A stretch of DNA of 15,270 nt from a bacterium ADurb.Bin374 (GTDB taxonomy: Bacteria; Riflebacteria; Ozemobacteria; Ozemobacterales; Ozemobacteraceae), in assembly GCA_002068715.1 (NCBI GenBank), contig MWAR01000280.1, positions 1-15,270 on the forward strand, given 5' to 3'. The notes beneath the pieces were generated by a model. The model saw nothing but the letters and a program-made list of their open reading frames with translations. It ran no database searches and had not been told where the DNA came from. Every line of letters begins with the position of its first letter. Positions within the stretch are counted from its first letter, which is position 1. The position numbers and the translations under genes were made by a program. Below are positions 7,370 through 13,724 of this stretch, piece after piece.

Positions 7370-7399
7370 AAATAACGCTCAACATTAGCGGAAGCCGAC
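7370..7399 (-). repeat. attC-like right half-site (L'-R') at the 5' edge of the HEPN cassette
   Basis: On the minus strand the sequence reads GTCGGCTTCCGCTAATG, then TTGAGC, then the R'-like box GTTATTT (7370-7376), and the HEPN start codon follows 4 bases later. The box is the exact reverse complement of AAATAAC at 6320-6326 on the far side of the gene, and the next 20 or so bases also match in inverted orientation. This is the layout expected of a cassette: R' of the preceding attC, gene, R'' of its own attC. The matching left half of this site was not found in 7400-7589 or beyond the intron (9364-9508), so the site looks broken. Confidence 0.45.
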
Positions 7400-7440
7400 G
7401 GAGCGGCCCCTGGGCCGCGGAGGAGAGAACCGGGCCGTTT

Positions 7441-7477
7441 TTGGTCTGAATCGTGCATCCGGCAGGATTCAGACCAA
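7441..7477. repeat. Perfect 12-bp hairpin next to GGGCCG repeats
   Basis: TTGGTCTGAATC (7441-7452) and GATTCAGACCAA (7466-7477) are perfect reverse complements around a 13-base loop. Just before it, at 7404-7438, CGGCCC can pair either with the adjacent GGGCCG or with a second GGGCCG that is followed directly by five Ts, so two alternative stems are possible. No T-run follows the 12-bp stem on the plus strand, so it is not a simple terminator in that direction. The segment 7400-7589, between the HEPN cassette edge and the intron, contains no convincing gene. It may be the remnant of a recombination site or of a mobile element. Confidence 0.6.
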
Positions 7478-7986
7478 GGTTTGGCTTTCCCTGGATGTCG
7501 ATGTGTACGCCCGGCATGGGCGTGAACTTGTGGGGTGAGAGTTCGTGAGTCCTCTGCATGAATTCGAGTCCCCTGTATCAGGATCCAATGTGTGAACAAT
7601 ATAGTAACAATGATACTAGGTAAAGGCAAGGGCGGTGTCGCGAGATGTCGTCTGAAGGAAGCCGGCGCCAAATCCACGAGCCGACGAACAGAAATGTCAT
7701 ACAAGGCCAAGCAGGCGGGTGAGTTCGCACTACAGAACGAAACCCAGGATCCAGTCAGCATGGTAAATGACGCGGTTGTGTGGAGACAGTTCACGTTCTT
7801 ATCCGGGGAGATCTGTTCGACATGCGGCTGTCCTGGCAGCGCCGGCAGTGGCAACGCTGTCGGTGATCGAACAGAAGTCAGCAGAGGTCGTAGTAGTTCC
7901 TCCGGGAACGAAGGACCGAACTCAGGGGATGGTCTGTGCCCTCGTAAGCTGTCAGGTCGCCATGAACCCGTCCGGGGGAGCGGTCG

Positions 7987-9285
7987 ATGACGCGCGTTAC
8001 GAGACAGCCGGACCAGGATGATCGCCTGCTGGTCCGGGCCCTGTCATTCGAAAACGTCCGCAAGGCCTGGGAGCGTGTTCGCGCAAACAAAGGCGCGGCG
8101 GGGATCGATAATGTATCGATATCCGAGTTCCCAGACCGGTTTCGTTCACAATGGCAAGAGATCCGGAAATCAATTCTTGGTGGGACCTATCTTCCATCGC
8201 CCGTTAAGCGAGTCGAGATTCCTAAAGCGACGGGAGGTCTGCGTCCGCTCGGAATTCCAACCATTCTTGATCGGCTGATCCAGCAAGCCATTGCTCAGGT
8301 TCTTGTTCCAATGTTCGATCCGGGATTCTCCGGATTCAGCTACGGGTTTCGCCCTGGAAAGTCGGCTCACGACGCTGTAAAGCAGACTCGCGAATATATC
8401 CGGGATGGGTATAAGATCGCAGTAGACACTGATCTGGCCAAGTTCTTCGACACGGTAGAGCATGATGTCCTCATGCACCGGATCGCCAGAAAAGTGAAAG
8501 ATAAAGATCTTCTACGGCTGATCGGAAAGTATCTGCGAGCCGGTGTCGTCGTGAACGGCCGCCTTCAGGCGACAAAGCGTGGCGTGCCTCAGGGTGGTCC
8601 GCTGTCGCCTCTCCTGGCAAACATTCTCCTCGATGACTTCGATAAAGAGCTGGAATCGCGAAAGCTGCGATTCGTTCGGTATGCAGATGACTTTCTCGTG
8701 CTCGTGAAAAGTCAGCGTGCAGGCGAGCGGGTCGCGCAGAGTGTACGAAGGTTCCTCGAGTGCAAGCTAAAGCTGACGATCAACGAGAAGAAAAGCCGGG
8801 TGGGGCCGACAAACCAGACGGAATTCCTGGGATTCACCTTCAAGAAGACCAGGATTCTGTGGTCGGGAAAAGCGTTTCAGGAATTCAAGCGTCGTGTGAA
8901 GCTTCTCAGCGGCCGAAGCTGGGGAGTTTCGATGGAATTCCGCATGAGAAAGCTTCGGGAATACGTTCAAGGCTGGATGAACTATTTCGGAATATCAGAG
9001 GTCTACGAGCCTGTTTCGGAAATAGATCGTTGGCTTCGCCGCCGTATTCGGATGTGCTACTGGAAGCAATGGAGAAGATGCAGAACGCGAGTTCGAAATC
9101 TTCTCGCTCTTGGCACGTTCAAGAGGCAGGCAATCCTCACCAGCCTGAGTCGGAAAGGTCCGTGGCATCTCGCGAAGACCATGGCTACCCAAGCCGGAAT
9201 GACGAACAAATGGCTATCAGATCAGGGATTGGTAAACATCAGGAAACTGTGGGTGAACATTCACTATCCGGCCAAGGCCCGATAA
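7987..9285 (+). CDS. ltrA: Group II intron reverse transcriptase/maturase
   Basis: This intron-encoded protein helps the intron RNA splice and copies it into DNA at the target. The 432 residues contain the reverse transcriptase blocks in order: RPLGIPTILDRLIQQAI (about 86-102), SYGFRPGKSAHDA, VDTDLAKFFD with a catalytic aspartate (149), QGGPLSPLLANILL (202-215), and RYADDFLVLV with the YADD catalytic pair (232-235). These are followed by LGFTF, and the maturase X domain with LREYVQGWMNYFG (323-335) and CYWKQWRR. The end, NIRKLWVNIHYP, is the usual C-terminus of types without an HNH endonuclease domain, so target cleavage would rely on other means. The ATG at 7987 has GGGGGAG upstream. All motifs are intact, so the protein is probably active. 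I cannot assign its class with confidence. Confidence 0.95.
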   Translation: MTRVTRQPDQDDRLLVRALSFENVRKAWERVRANKGAAGIDNVSISEFPDRFRSQWQEIRKSILGGTYLPSPVKRVEIPKATGGLRPLGIPTILDRLIQQAIAQVLVPMFDPGFSGFSYGFRPGKSAHDAVKQTREYIRDGYKIAVDTDLAKFFDTVEHDVLMHRIARKVKDKDLLRLIGKYLRAGVVVNGRLQATKRGVPQGGPLSPLLANILLDDFDKELESRKLRFVRYADDFLVLVKSQRAGERVAQSVRRFLECKLKLTINEKKSRVGPTNQTEFLGFTFKKTRILWSGKAFQEFKRRVKLLSGRSWGVSMEFRMRKLREYVQGWMNYFGISEVYEPVSEIDRWLRRRIRMCYWKQWRRCRTRVRNLLALGTFKRQAILTSLSRKGPWHLAKTMATQAGMTNKWLSDQGLVNIRKLWVNIHYPAKAR

Positions 9286-9290
9286 CCTCT

Positions 9291-9363
9291 GGGAACCGCC
9301 TAGTGCGGACCCGCATGCCAGGTGGTATGGGGAGGGGGAGCTAAAAACTCCCCTTTACCCGAT
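9291..9363 (+). ncRNA. Group II intron domains V and VI
   Basis: Immediately after the maturase stop, AACCGCC pairs with GGTGGT and the inner TGCGG pairs with CCGCA around a small loop. This is the compact catalytic domain V hairpin (about 9293-9327). Domain VI follows, with GGGGAG pairing to CTCCCC around CTAAAAA. A single A in TTTACCC, 7 bases before the 3' end, is a plausible branch point. This arrangement fixes the 3' splice site near 9363. Confidence 0.8.
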
Positions 9364-9508
9364 TCGACCATTTCTCCGGCCAAGGGAGTGTCCAATCGAA
9401 AACATGCCTGCTTCCGTTTTTTGCCATTTTGAATTTCAAATAGATGTTTCAATCATTAGTACAGCCTTCACGAGTCGGTAATACTGTTTAAAAGAGAATG
9501 ATGTCCAG

Positions 9509-11242
9509 CTATTGCCGCCAATCCTTTGCAATCTCGCTAAATTTTACTGATCTCCACTCTTTCTTCCACAATTCGAAATAAGGAATATCGCTGGACGATG
9601 GTTCAGGCTTGCATGGTGTGACGTATACCACACATGGCATGACTGAAGCGTCTCCAATCATTAGAGCCTCACCAGCCTCAAGAGCTGGAAGGCCAGAAGT
9701 AAGATTGCCAAGAGTGTCGGGCAGTAATCGCTTTACATATGCTTGGTCATCAGGGTTTGTTAGGCGCATTGCGAGGAAGTTGCTGCATTGAGAGAATATG
9801 GTTTCGGACACTTCTGATGGCCGCTGGCTAGCGATCAAAAGGCTTGTTCCGTATTTTCGCCCCTCCTTCGCTACCCGCTCGATGGCGGTCAGTGATGAGC
9901 GATATCGCGCCAAGTCGCTTCGCGGCGCATATTTATGAGCCTCTTCAAAGACAAGAAGTAGGGGGGTGTCACATTGCGACTTCACCCGGCGGTAGTAATA
10001 GCTGTAGTCAAATAACAGGCGGGTTACAAGCGAAACTGTGATGCTTAGAACTTCAAATGGAATCCCACTAAGATCAAGAATCGTAACATTGGATTCCTCT
10101 CCTTTAGCGTAGCCTGTAAACTGCTGTAGCACTTCTTCAAACGATGCTTTTCCCGGAGCCTCTCCGAACAAAAAGTTAAGTCGTGGGTTCCTAATTTTCG
10201 AAGTCAAGCGGCGGACAAATTTGTCAATGCTTCCATCTGCATAGGCACCCTTGTTAATCTTAGATCTTTCCGGAGGGGCGAAATCTTTATGCGCTTCGCA
10301 GAACCAACCTAACTTCTCCTCGTCGGAAGCAAAGGTCTTGTCCTCGGTCTTGGTTTTAACGTGCAAGGGATTGTCCGCGTCTTTCGTTTCCCGTGTGAGA
10401 TTCGCAAGACACGTAAGCATTTCCTCGATCTTAAATTTTACCGGGCTGTCGAAGTATAGTTTGGTTTCGCTTGGGTTCGATCGCTCTTTGCAAATTGTAA
10501 CAATCGTTCGCAAAAGAGATTCTTGATTGTAGTTATTGTTGTCGCCAGACTCCAGAAACATTTCTTCCATTTCGTCGGCGTTCAGGAGCCAAAAGGGAAG
10601 TTGAAGATCGTTTACGCCGATTACATTGGCATTGGGAAATGCCGAACTATACTCAGAGTGGATGTCAAATATGATCACATGGGAGTTGTTCATTCCCTTG
10701 TAGTTGGTTGATTTAGCACACACGGCTGATTGAACTATCTGTGCGATGGTATGGGATTTGCCAGATCCTGTTGCTCCAACAACCGCTATATGCTTGTTGA
10801 AGAAATGATCACCATGAACAGGGACATCGATTTCGCGGTGGCGAGCTAGAACGGCGAACTTAAAGCGATCTGGCTCCTTAAATGCGGACTCGAAAATGGC
10901 AGCGACTTCTTTCGCCGTTGCGGGCGTTACCTTCTTCGGCGGAATTGCAAGTTCGTCCCCCCCTCTCCGAAACTTGCCGGACTTCAAAGTCCCGAGTGGA
11001 TAAGCGTCAATCACATAGATTCGTCTAGTCTTCTTTTCCGAATCCTCGCGAAGTTCTATGCCGAAGCTTTCAATTATGCAAATTAACGCAACATTTTCAT
11101 TGTCCGAAACCTTTAGATACGAGCCAACTCGCAGGCTTTCCTCGGCATGCCTAAATGATGCAAGGTCGTCAACAGAAATGCGAACCCTATTTGGAAAAAC
11201 CGCAATTACTTCAGCATTTACAGTAGCGGAAGCATTACCCAT
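9509..11242 (-). CDS. HerA-type DNA translocase ATPase of a nuclease-HerA defence pair
   Basis: This is a 577-residue hexameric-motor ATPase of the HerA/FtsK group. The N-terminal 60 residues (NAEVIAVFPNRVRISVDD onward) fit the HAS beta-barrel of HerA. The Walker A is VVGATGSGKSH (G156-S163), a second acidic segment is IIFDIHSEYSS (about 191-200), the Walker B is LLLVFEEAHK with E433/E434, and ASQRPSEVS (471-479) is the typical sensor/arginine region. HerA proteins form rings that pump DNA, and paired with DUF4297, Sir2 or other effectors they form known anti-phage complexes. The start is 9 bases after the upstream nuclease stop, and AGGAG overlaps that stop, so the two are translated together. 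The 145 bases after its stop (9364-9508), up to the intron, hold no clear gene, terminator or attC. Confidence 0.93.
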   Translation of the reverse strand: MGNASATVNAEVIAVFPNRVRISVDDLASFRHAEESLRVGSYLKVSDNENVALICIIESFGIELREDSEKKTRRIYVIDAYPLGTLKSGKFRRGGDELAIPPKKVTPATAKEVAAIFESAFKEPDRFKFAVLARHREIDVPVHGDHFFNKHIAVVGATGSGKSHTIAQIVQSAVCAKSTNYKGMNNSHVIIFDIHSEYSSAFPNANVIGVNDLQLPFWLLNADEMEEMFLESGDNNNYNQESLLRTIVTICKERSNPSETKLYFDSPVKFKIEEMLTCLANLTRETKDADNPLHVKTKTEDKTFASDEEKLGWFCEAHKDFAPPERSKINKGAYADGSIDKFVRRLTSKIRNPRLNFLFGEAPGKASFEEVLQQFTGYAKGEESNVTILDLSGIPFEVLSITVSLVTRLLFDYSYYYRRVKSQCDTPLLLVFEEAHKYAPRSDLARYRSSLTAIERVAKEGRKYGTSLLIASQRPSEVSETIFSQCSNFLAMRLTNPDDQAYVKRLLPDTLGNLTSGLPALEAGEALMIGDASVMPCVVYVTPCKPEPSSSDIPYFELWKKEWRSVKFSEIAKDWRQ

Positions 11243-11251
11243 GATATTCTC

Positions 11252-12499
11252 CTAAATTATTTTCTCGATGGAACCAATACTTTTAACTGGCACAGAAATC
11301 CATTTGCAGTTTGGTAGACTGTCGGCTGGGCTTGAAGAATAGAAATCATACACAATTCGCTCGGTCCTAATCGCCGAAAGCGTTTTCGACAACTCTTCCT
11401 GTGATGATAGCAGTCGCAGCGAAAGATTATTTTCAAATGTTTGTGGGGTAAGAAAGTTATCAACAGTAAATGTCGAACCTAGAAAAGGATAGCCGTCAAC
11501 GAATCGAACGCCGTCCTGATGAAGGGAGCCTTTCAAATCAACCATGCGCTCTGGGGCCAGATTTCGAATGAAGAGAATCGGCACATAGCGCTCTTTATCA
11601 GGCTTGCGACGCATGGCGTGACTACTCCATTTGGCCCGGATTGCATGGCATAAGGATTGAATTTCTGCATTCTCAGAAGCGAGCCGCGCGTCCAAAATAA
11701 AAATGCGGTGAATTGCATCAATGTTTCGATGACTGAAATACTCGCTTCTAATGCGAGAACAATAGGCTGTTTCACCGTGCTCACGAAGTGACCAATGGTT
11801 GAACAGCGCCTTAGATGGGGAAATGCGGGAGATAAACTCAATTTTTGATAGACGACGCTCCGACGGGTTTGCGTTACATGCAATTGAAGATATGAGGGTT
11901 CGCGCCGTGGGGTAGGTGTATAACTCTATCTCTGTAGCACTTAGGCCACACAGTCTTTGCAGAGCTGCCATGGTTTCCCGCCTGTGGTCCTCAGCCTTTC
12001 CCGTAACGTGAATAGTTAGTTGGTTGGCAAACGATTTGATGTCATCGTCAGTCGCTTGGAGTTCTTTTTGAAGGTCATGTGCTACAAAACGCATTGTTTG
12101 GCCATTTTTTACTGCCTCGCGATGAGTTAGAGCGGTCTTTAGCCTTTCGGGGTCGAGGCAAGTGTCTCCCCGAGCTGAATCCCTAAAATATCCATAGAGA
12201 TGAAATCTCCGGCGAGGACGTTCCGTTTGTGGCAATTTGAGAAAACCTTTTAGCATGGGCAGTATTCCATCGCGGATGGTTGCCGAGGTTAGGCGGGTTG
12301 CTTCGTAATACTTGCATTGAAACAATTCCTTTATATCCGAAGATACAACATCAAAGTCTTCAATACCTTCAATGTCGATGATTGCGTCTTCCGCTATGCT
12401 GCAAAGAGAGAGAATAGTTGCGTCGAACTGAAACAAGTAACCTTGGATCGTAGCTGAAGCGTCTCGTGATTGGTTAGAATCATTCATTTTCAATCTCAT
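11252..12499 (-). CDS. DUF4297/Cap4-like nuclease partner of HerA
   Basis: This 415-residue protein's N-terminal 65 residues fit the PD-(D/E)xK nuclease fold of DUF4297/Cap4 proteins. They show TIQGYLFQFDATIL, then IDIEGIEDFDVV with acidic residues E44, E47 and D48, then LFQCKYYE, where Q61 and K63 make the QxK signature. The remaining 350 residues are not recognisable by eye and probably mediate assembly or sensing. In the DUF4297-HerA system the nuclease sits on a HerA ring and degrades DNA after phage infection. The same gene order, nuclease first, is seen here. The start may be ATG 12499 or, four codons later, ATG 12487 (MNDSNQSRDAS). A CCCCCC/AAAAAAA homopolymer stretch lies between the attC edge and the start. 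The family call rests on motif plus neighbour, so it is good but not certain. Confidence 0.75.
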   Translation of the reverse strand: MRLKMNDSNQSRDASATIQGYLFQFDATILSLCSIAEDAIIDIEGIEDFDVVSSDIKELFQCKYYEATRLTSATIRDGILPMLKGFLKLPQTERPRRRFHLYGYFRDSARGDTCLDPERLKTALTHREAVKNGQTMRFVAHDLQKELQATDDDIKSFANQLTIHVTGKAEDHRRETMAALQRLCGLSATEIELYTYPTARTLISSIACNANPSERRLSKIEFISRISPSKALFNHWSLREHGETAYCSRIRSEYFSHRNIDAIHRIFILDARLASENAEIQSLCHAIRAKWSSHAMRRKPDKERYVPILFIRNLAPERMVDLKGSLHQDGVRFVDGYPFLGSTFTVDNFLTPQTFENNLSLRLLSSQEELSKTLSAIRTERIVYDFYSSSPADSLPNCKWISVPVKSIGSIEKII

Positions 12500-12532
12500 G
12501 TGAATCTTTTAGCCCTTTTTTTGGGGGGTGGG

Positions 12533-12666
12533 GTCGAACGCTAGTGTTGAGCGTCTGCCGAGCGAGCCATCGTCGAGTCGAGAGAACCGAGGCGTTTTGG
12601 GCACGACGGTTGCCCACGCAACCGGCGTGACCAGCCTCGGCAGTCCACTCAAACGCTCTGTTCGGT
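12533..12666 (-). repeat. Integron attC-like recombination site (134 bp), macro-gene cassette end
   Basis: On the minus strand the order is R'' ACCGAAC (12660-12666), spacer AGAGC, and arm L'' with TTGAGTGGACTGCCGAG. After a variable centre come arm L' with CTCGGCAGACGCTCAA, spacer, and R' GTTCGAC (12533-12539). L'' and L' pair along nearly their whole length, except that L'' has one extra base, like the extrahelical base that sets attC strand polarity. The R boxes depart from RYYYAAC/GTTRRRY at one position each, but the GCGTT-type right end is preserved. The size is in the usual attC range. The site begins 6 bases after the macro-gene stop and ends 33 bases before the next gene start, exactly as between cassettes. 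The centre also holds a small GGTTGC/GCAACC hairpin. The left arm reads NRAFEWTAEA when translated, which should not be taken as a protein. Confidence 0.72.
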
Positions 12667-12672
12667 TTCTCC

Positions 12673-13275
12673 TCATAATTCTCGAAATATTTCTTTTCTT
12701 TTATCAATTTCTTGGCTTACAAGGTCCAGCAATTTGCCTTGAAGCAAACAAATTCTAATTATTTTCAAATTTGTTTCAGGGAATTCTCTAAGTAATTTTA
12801 TTATTCCGAGAATGTAGCCCTTTGAACAAATCTCCAATGGAACAGAAAAAATCCCAGAACTAATTCCTGGAATTGAAATTGAACTCCAATCATTCTCATT
12901 TGCAATAACTAAGGAATTATAGATGGCAGAAACTAGCAATTCAAGTTCATTCCCCTGCCCAACACATGGGCCAATAGCGTGAATTACTCCTTTGAATTTC
13001 AAGTTTCCGGCATTAGTTGCAACAGCTTGCCCAGTTGGAATCCGCCCCTTATTTTTAACAATCTCGGATCCTTCATTTTCCAAAGCCTCGCCAGCTGCAA
13101 TCGCAATTTGGGCAGCAAGACCTCCTCCATGGGAAAGGCCACCATTGGCAGGGTTTACAATACAGTCAACTGGCTCGGAGAGGAGATCATTATTTACCAA
13201 AATCAAATGCCGTGAGCTGGGAAGCTCAATATGTCGGACAATTGTTCCAGCCTTCTGGGTAACAGGAAAAGTCAT
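12673..13275 (-). CDS. Macro-domain protein
   Basis: This 200-residue protein is essentially one macro domain, which binds or hydrolyses ADP-ribose and its derivatives. Evidence includes VDCIVNPANGGLSHGGGLAAQI (about 36-57), with the conserved NPAN asparagine and the glycine-rich loop, then IPTGQAVATNAG, VIHAIGP, and ISIPGISSGIF (133-143), the second diphosphate-binding loop. The residue pattern suggests an active ADP-ribose site, although hydrolase versus reader function cannot be decided by eye. Possible roles are reversing ADP-ribosylation by a toxin or phage effector, or processing a nucleotide signal. It is AT-rich compared with the methyltransferase upstream. It is followed after 6 bases by the attC-like site and preceded by a half-site, so it appears to be a single-gene cassette. 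No dedicated promoter was evident. Confidence 0.92.
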   Translation of the reverse strand: MTFPVTQKAGTIVRHIELPSSRHLILVNNDLLSEPVDCIVNPANGGLSHGGGLAAQIAIAAGEALENEGSEIVKNKGRIPTGQAVATNAGNLKFKGVIHAIGPCVGQGNELELLVSAIYNSLVIANENDWSSISIPGISSGIFSVPLEICSKGYILGIIKLLREFPETNLKIIRICLLQGKLLDLVSQEIDKRKEIFREL

Positions 13276-13308
13276 GAATGGTCCCTTTTAACTGGAAAAA
13301 CTTTTGAA

Positions 13309-13340
13309 ATCGAACGATAATTTGATGGAATGGGTTATTA
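13309..13340 (-). repeat. attC-like right half-site upstream of the macro gene
   Basis: On the minus strand, CCATCAAATTATC is followed by R'-like GTTCGAT (13309-13315), 33 bases before the macro-gene ATG. This has the same geometry as GTTCGAC 34 bases before the nuclease gene. TCAA followed by six or seven bases and GTTCGA is shared by both. I could not find a matching left half (RTCGAAC plus arm) in 13340-13700, so this might be the last remnant of the array, or chance. Confidence 0.3.
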
Positions 13341-13670
13341 AGTATATTTGGTAGATTGTAGAATTTTGAGTATTCGGGGAATGCTGGGGTATTGGCATTT
13401 TCTGGAACTCTTTCGACAGTGTCTTTAATATTGTTTTATACAATATCTGGTGCGTTGTAAAGACAATTCGTTCCTGGCTGCGCAAAAACGCGGGCACGCC
13501 TTTCCCTGAACAACCTGAATACTGATTTTCTGTTTGCGTCGATTTCGAGCGGAACTATTCGTCGATGGAGGAGAAAGTATTTCCCCGTTCTGGGTGCTTG
13601 TTATCTAATGTTCCATTTTCTTGAAATGTCGCTTTTGAGATATGGGGCAAAACAGAATCTACGGGCAAGC
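13341..13670. other. Intergenic stretch without a convincing gene
   Basis: The lower half is AT-rich like the cassette region, while the upper part approaches the GC-rich host composition. A 69-codon minus-strand frame (13288-13497) has no recognisable motif or ribosome-binding site and overlaps the half-site, so I do not call it. An imperfect AT-rich palindrome occurs near 13425-13445 (CAATATTAAAG against the TTTATACAATAT type). No tRNA, integrase fragment or attI-like site was recognised. The compositional border of the accessory region probably lies here. Confidence 0.5.
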
Positions 13671-13699
13671 TTGACATTCGCGGGCGGGCGGGGTTGTAT
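13671..13699 (+). promoter_or_regulatory. Candidate sigma70-type promoter for the methyltransferase
   Basis: A perfect -35 box TTGACA (13671-13676) is followed after 17 bases by TTGTAT (13694-13699), a poor -10 (3 of 6). The spacer is a G/C-rich GGGCGGGCGGGG run. Transcription would begin around 13706, leaving a leader of about 19 bases with GGGGA before the ATG at 13725. The position favours that start over the in-frame ATG at 13698. Confidence 0.4.
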
Positions 13700-13724
13700 G
13701 TTGCATCTGCCTGGGGATCAGTCA

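Larger units (their letters stand above)
7590..9363 (+). mobile_element. Group II intron, apparently full length
   Basis: This is a self-splicing retroelement of about 1.77 kb. The 5' end is placed at GTGTG (7590), matching the GUGYG consensus. It is followed by a domain I typical of bacterial introns (GGTAAAGGCAAGGG, TCTGAAGGAAGCC, then GACGAACAGAAATGTCATAC around 7690). Domain IV holds the reverse transcriptase gene (7987-9285). Domains V and VI follow, and the 3' end is at ...ACCCGAT (9363), an AY ending with a candidate branch-point A about 7 bases upstream. No disruption is apparent. It lies on the plus strand, antisense to the flanking cassette genes, so it would not splice from their transcripts. 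The ends are inferred from consensus. The exon-binding pairing could not be confirmed by eye (a possible EBS1 gives 5 of 6 pairs). Confidence 0.85.

Noticed and set aside
7441..7477. Rho-independent terminator
   Set aside because: The stem is perfect but there is no T-run after it on the plus strand, and on the minus strand it is followed by A residues.
7541..7547. Possible R'' box (CACGAAC on the minus strand) as partner of the half-site at 7370
   Set aside because: Only the AAC/GTT core pairs. The adjacent arm does not complement the L' arm, so I do not call a complete attC at 7370-7547.
7363..9427. A 96-codon minus-strand frame that becomes continuous if the intron is removed (start ATG at 9427-9425, joined 9364 to 7589, stop at 7363)
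   Set aside because: The frame really is restored, but the peptide has no recognisable motif, runs through the attC-like half-site and ends on the HEPN start codon. In GC-rich DNA such a frame is likely by chance. The intron also could not splice from this strand.
9364..9508. attC site after the HerA gene
   Set aside because: TTTAAAC followed by a 5-base spacer occurs on the minus strand near 9490, but no complementary right arm or GTT box of the right spacing was found.
12480..12707. A 75-codon minus-strand frame containing NRAFEWTAEA
   Set aside because: It is a translation of the attC-like site and its flanks. It starts inside the macro gene and has no ribosome-binding site.
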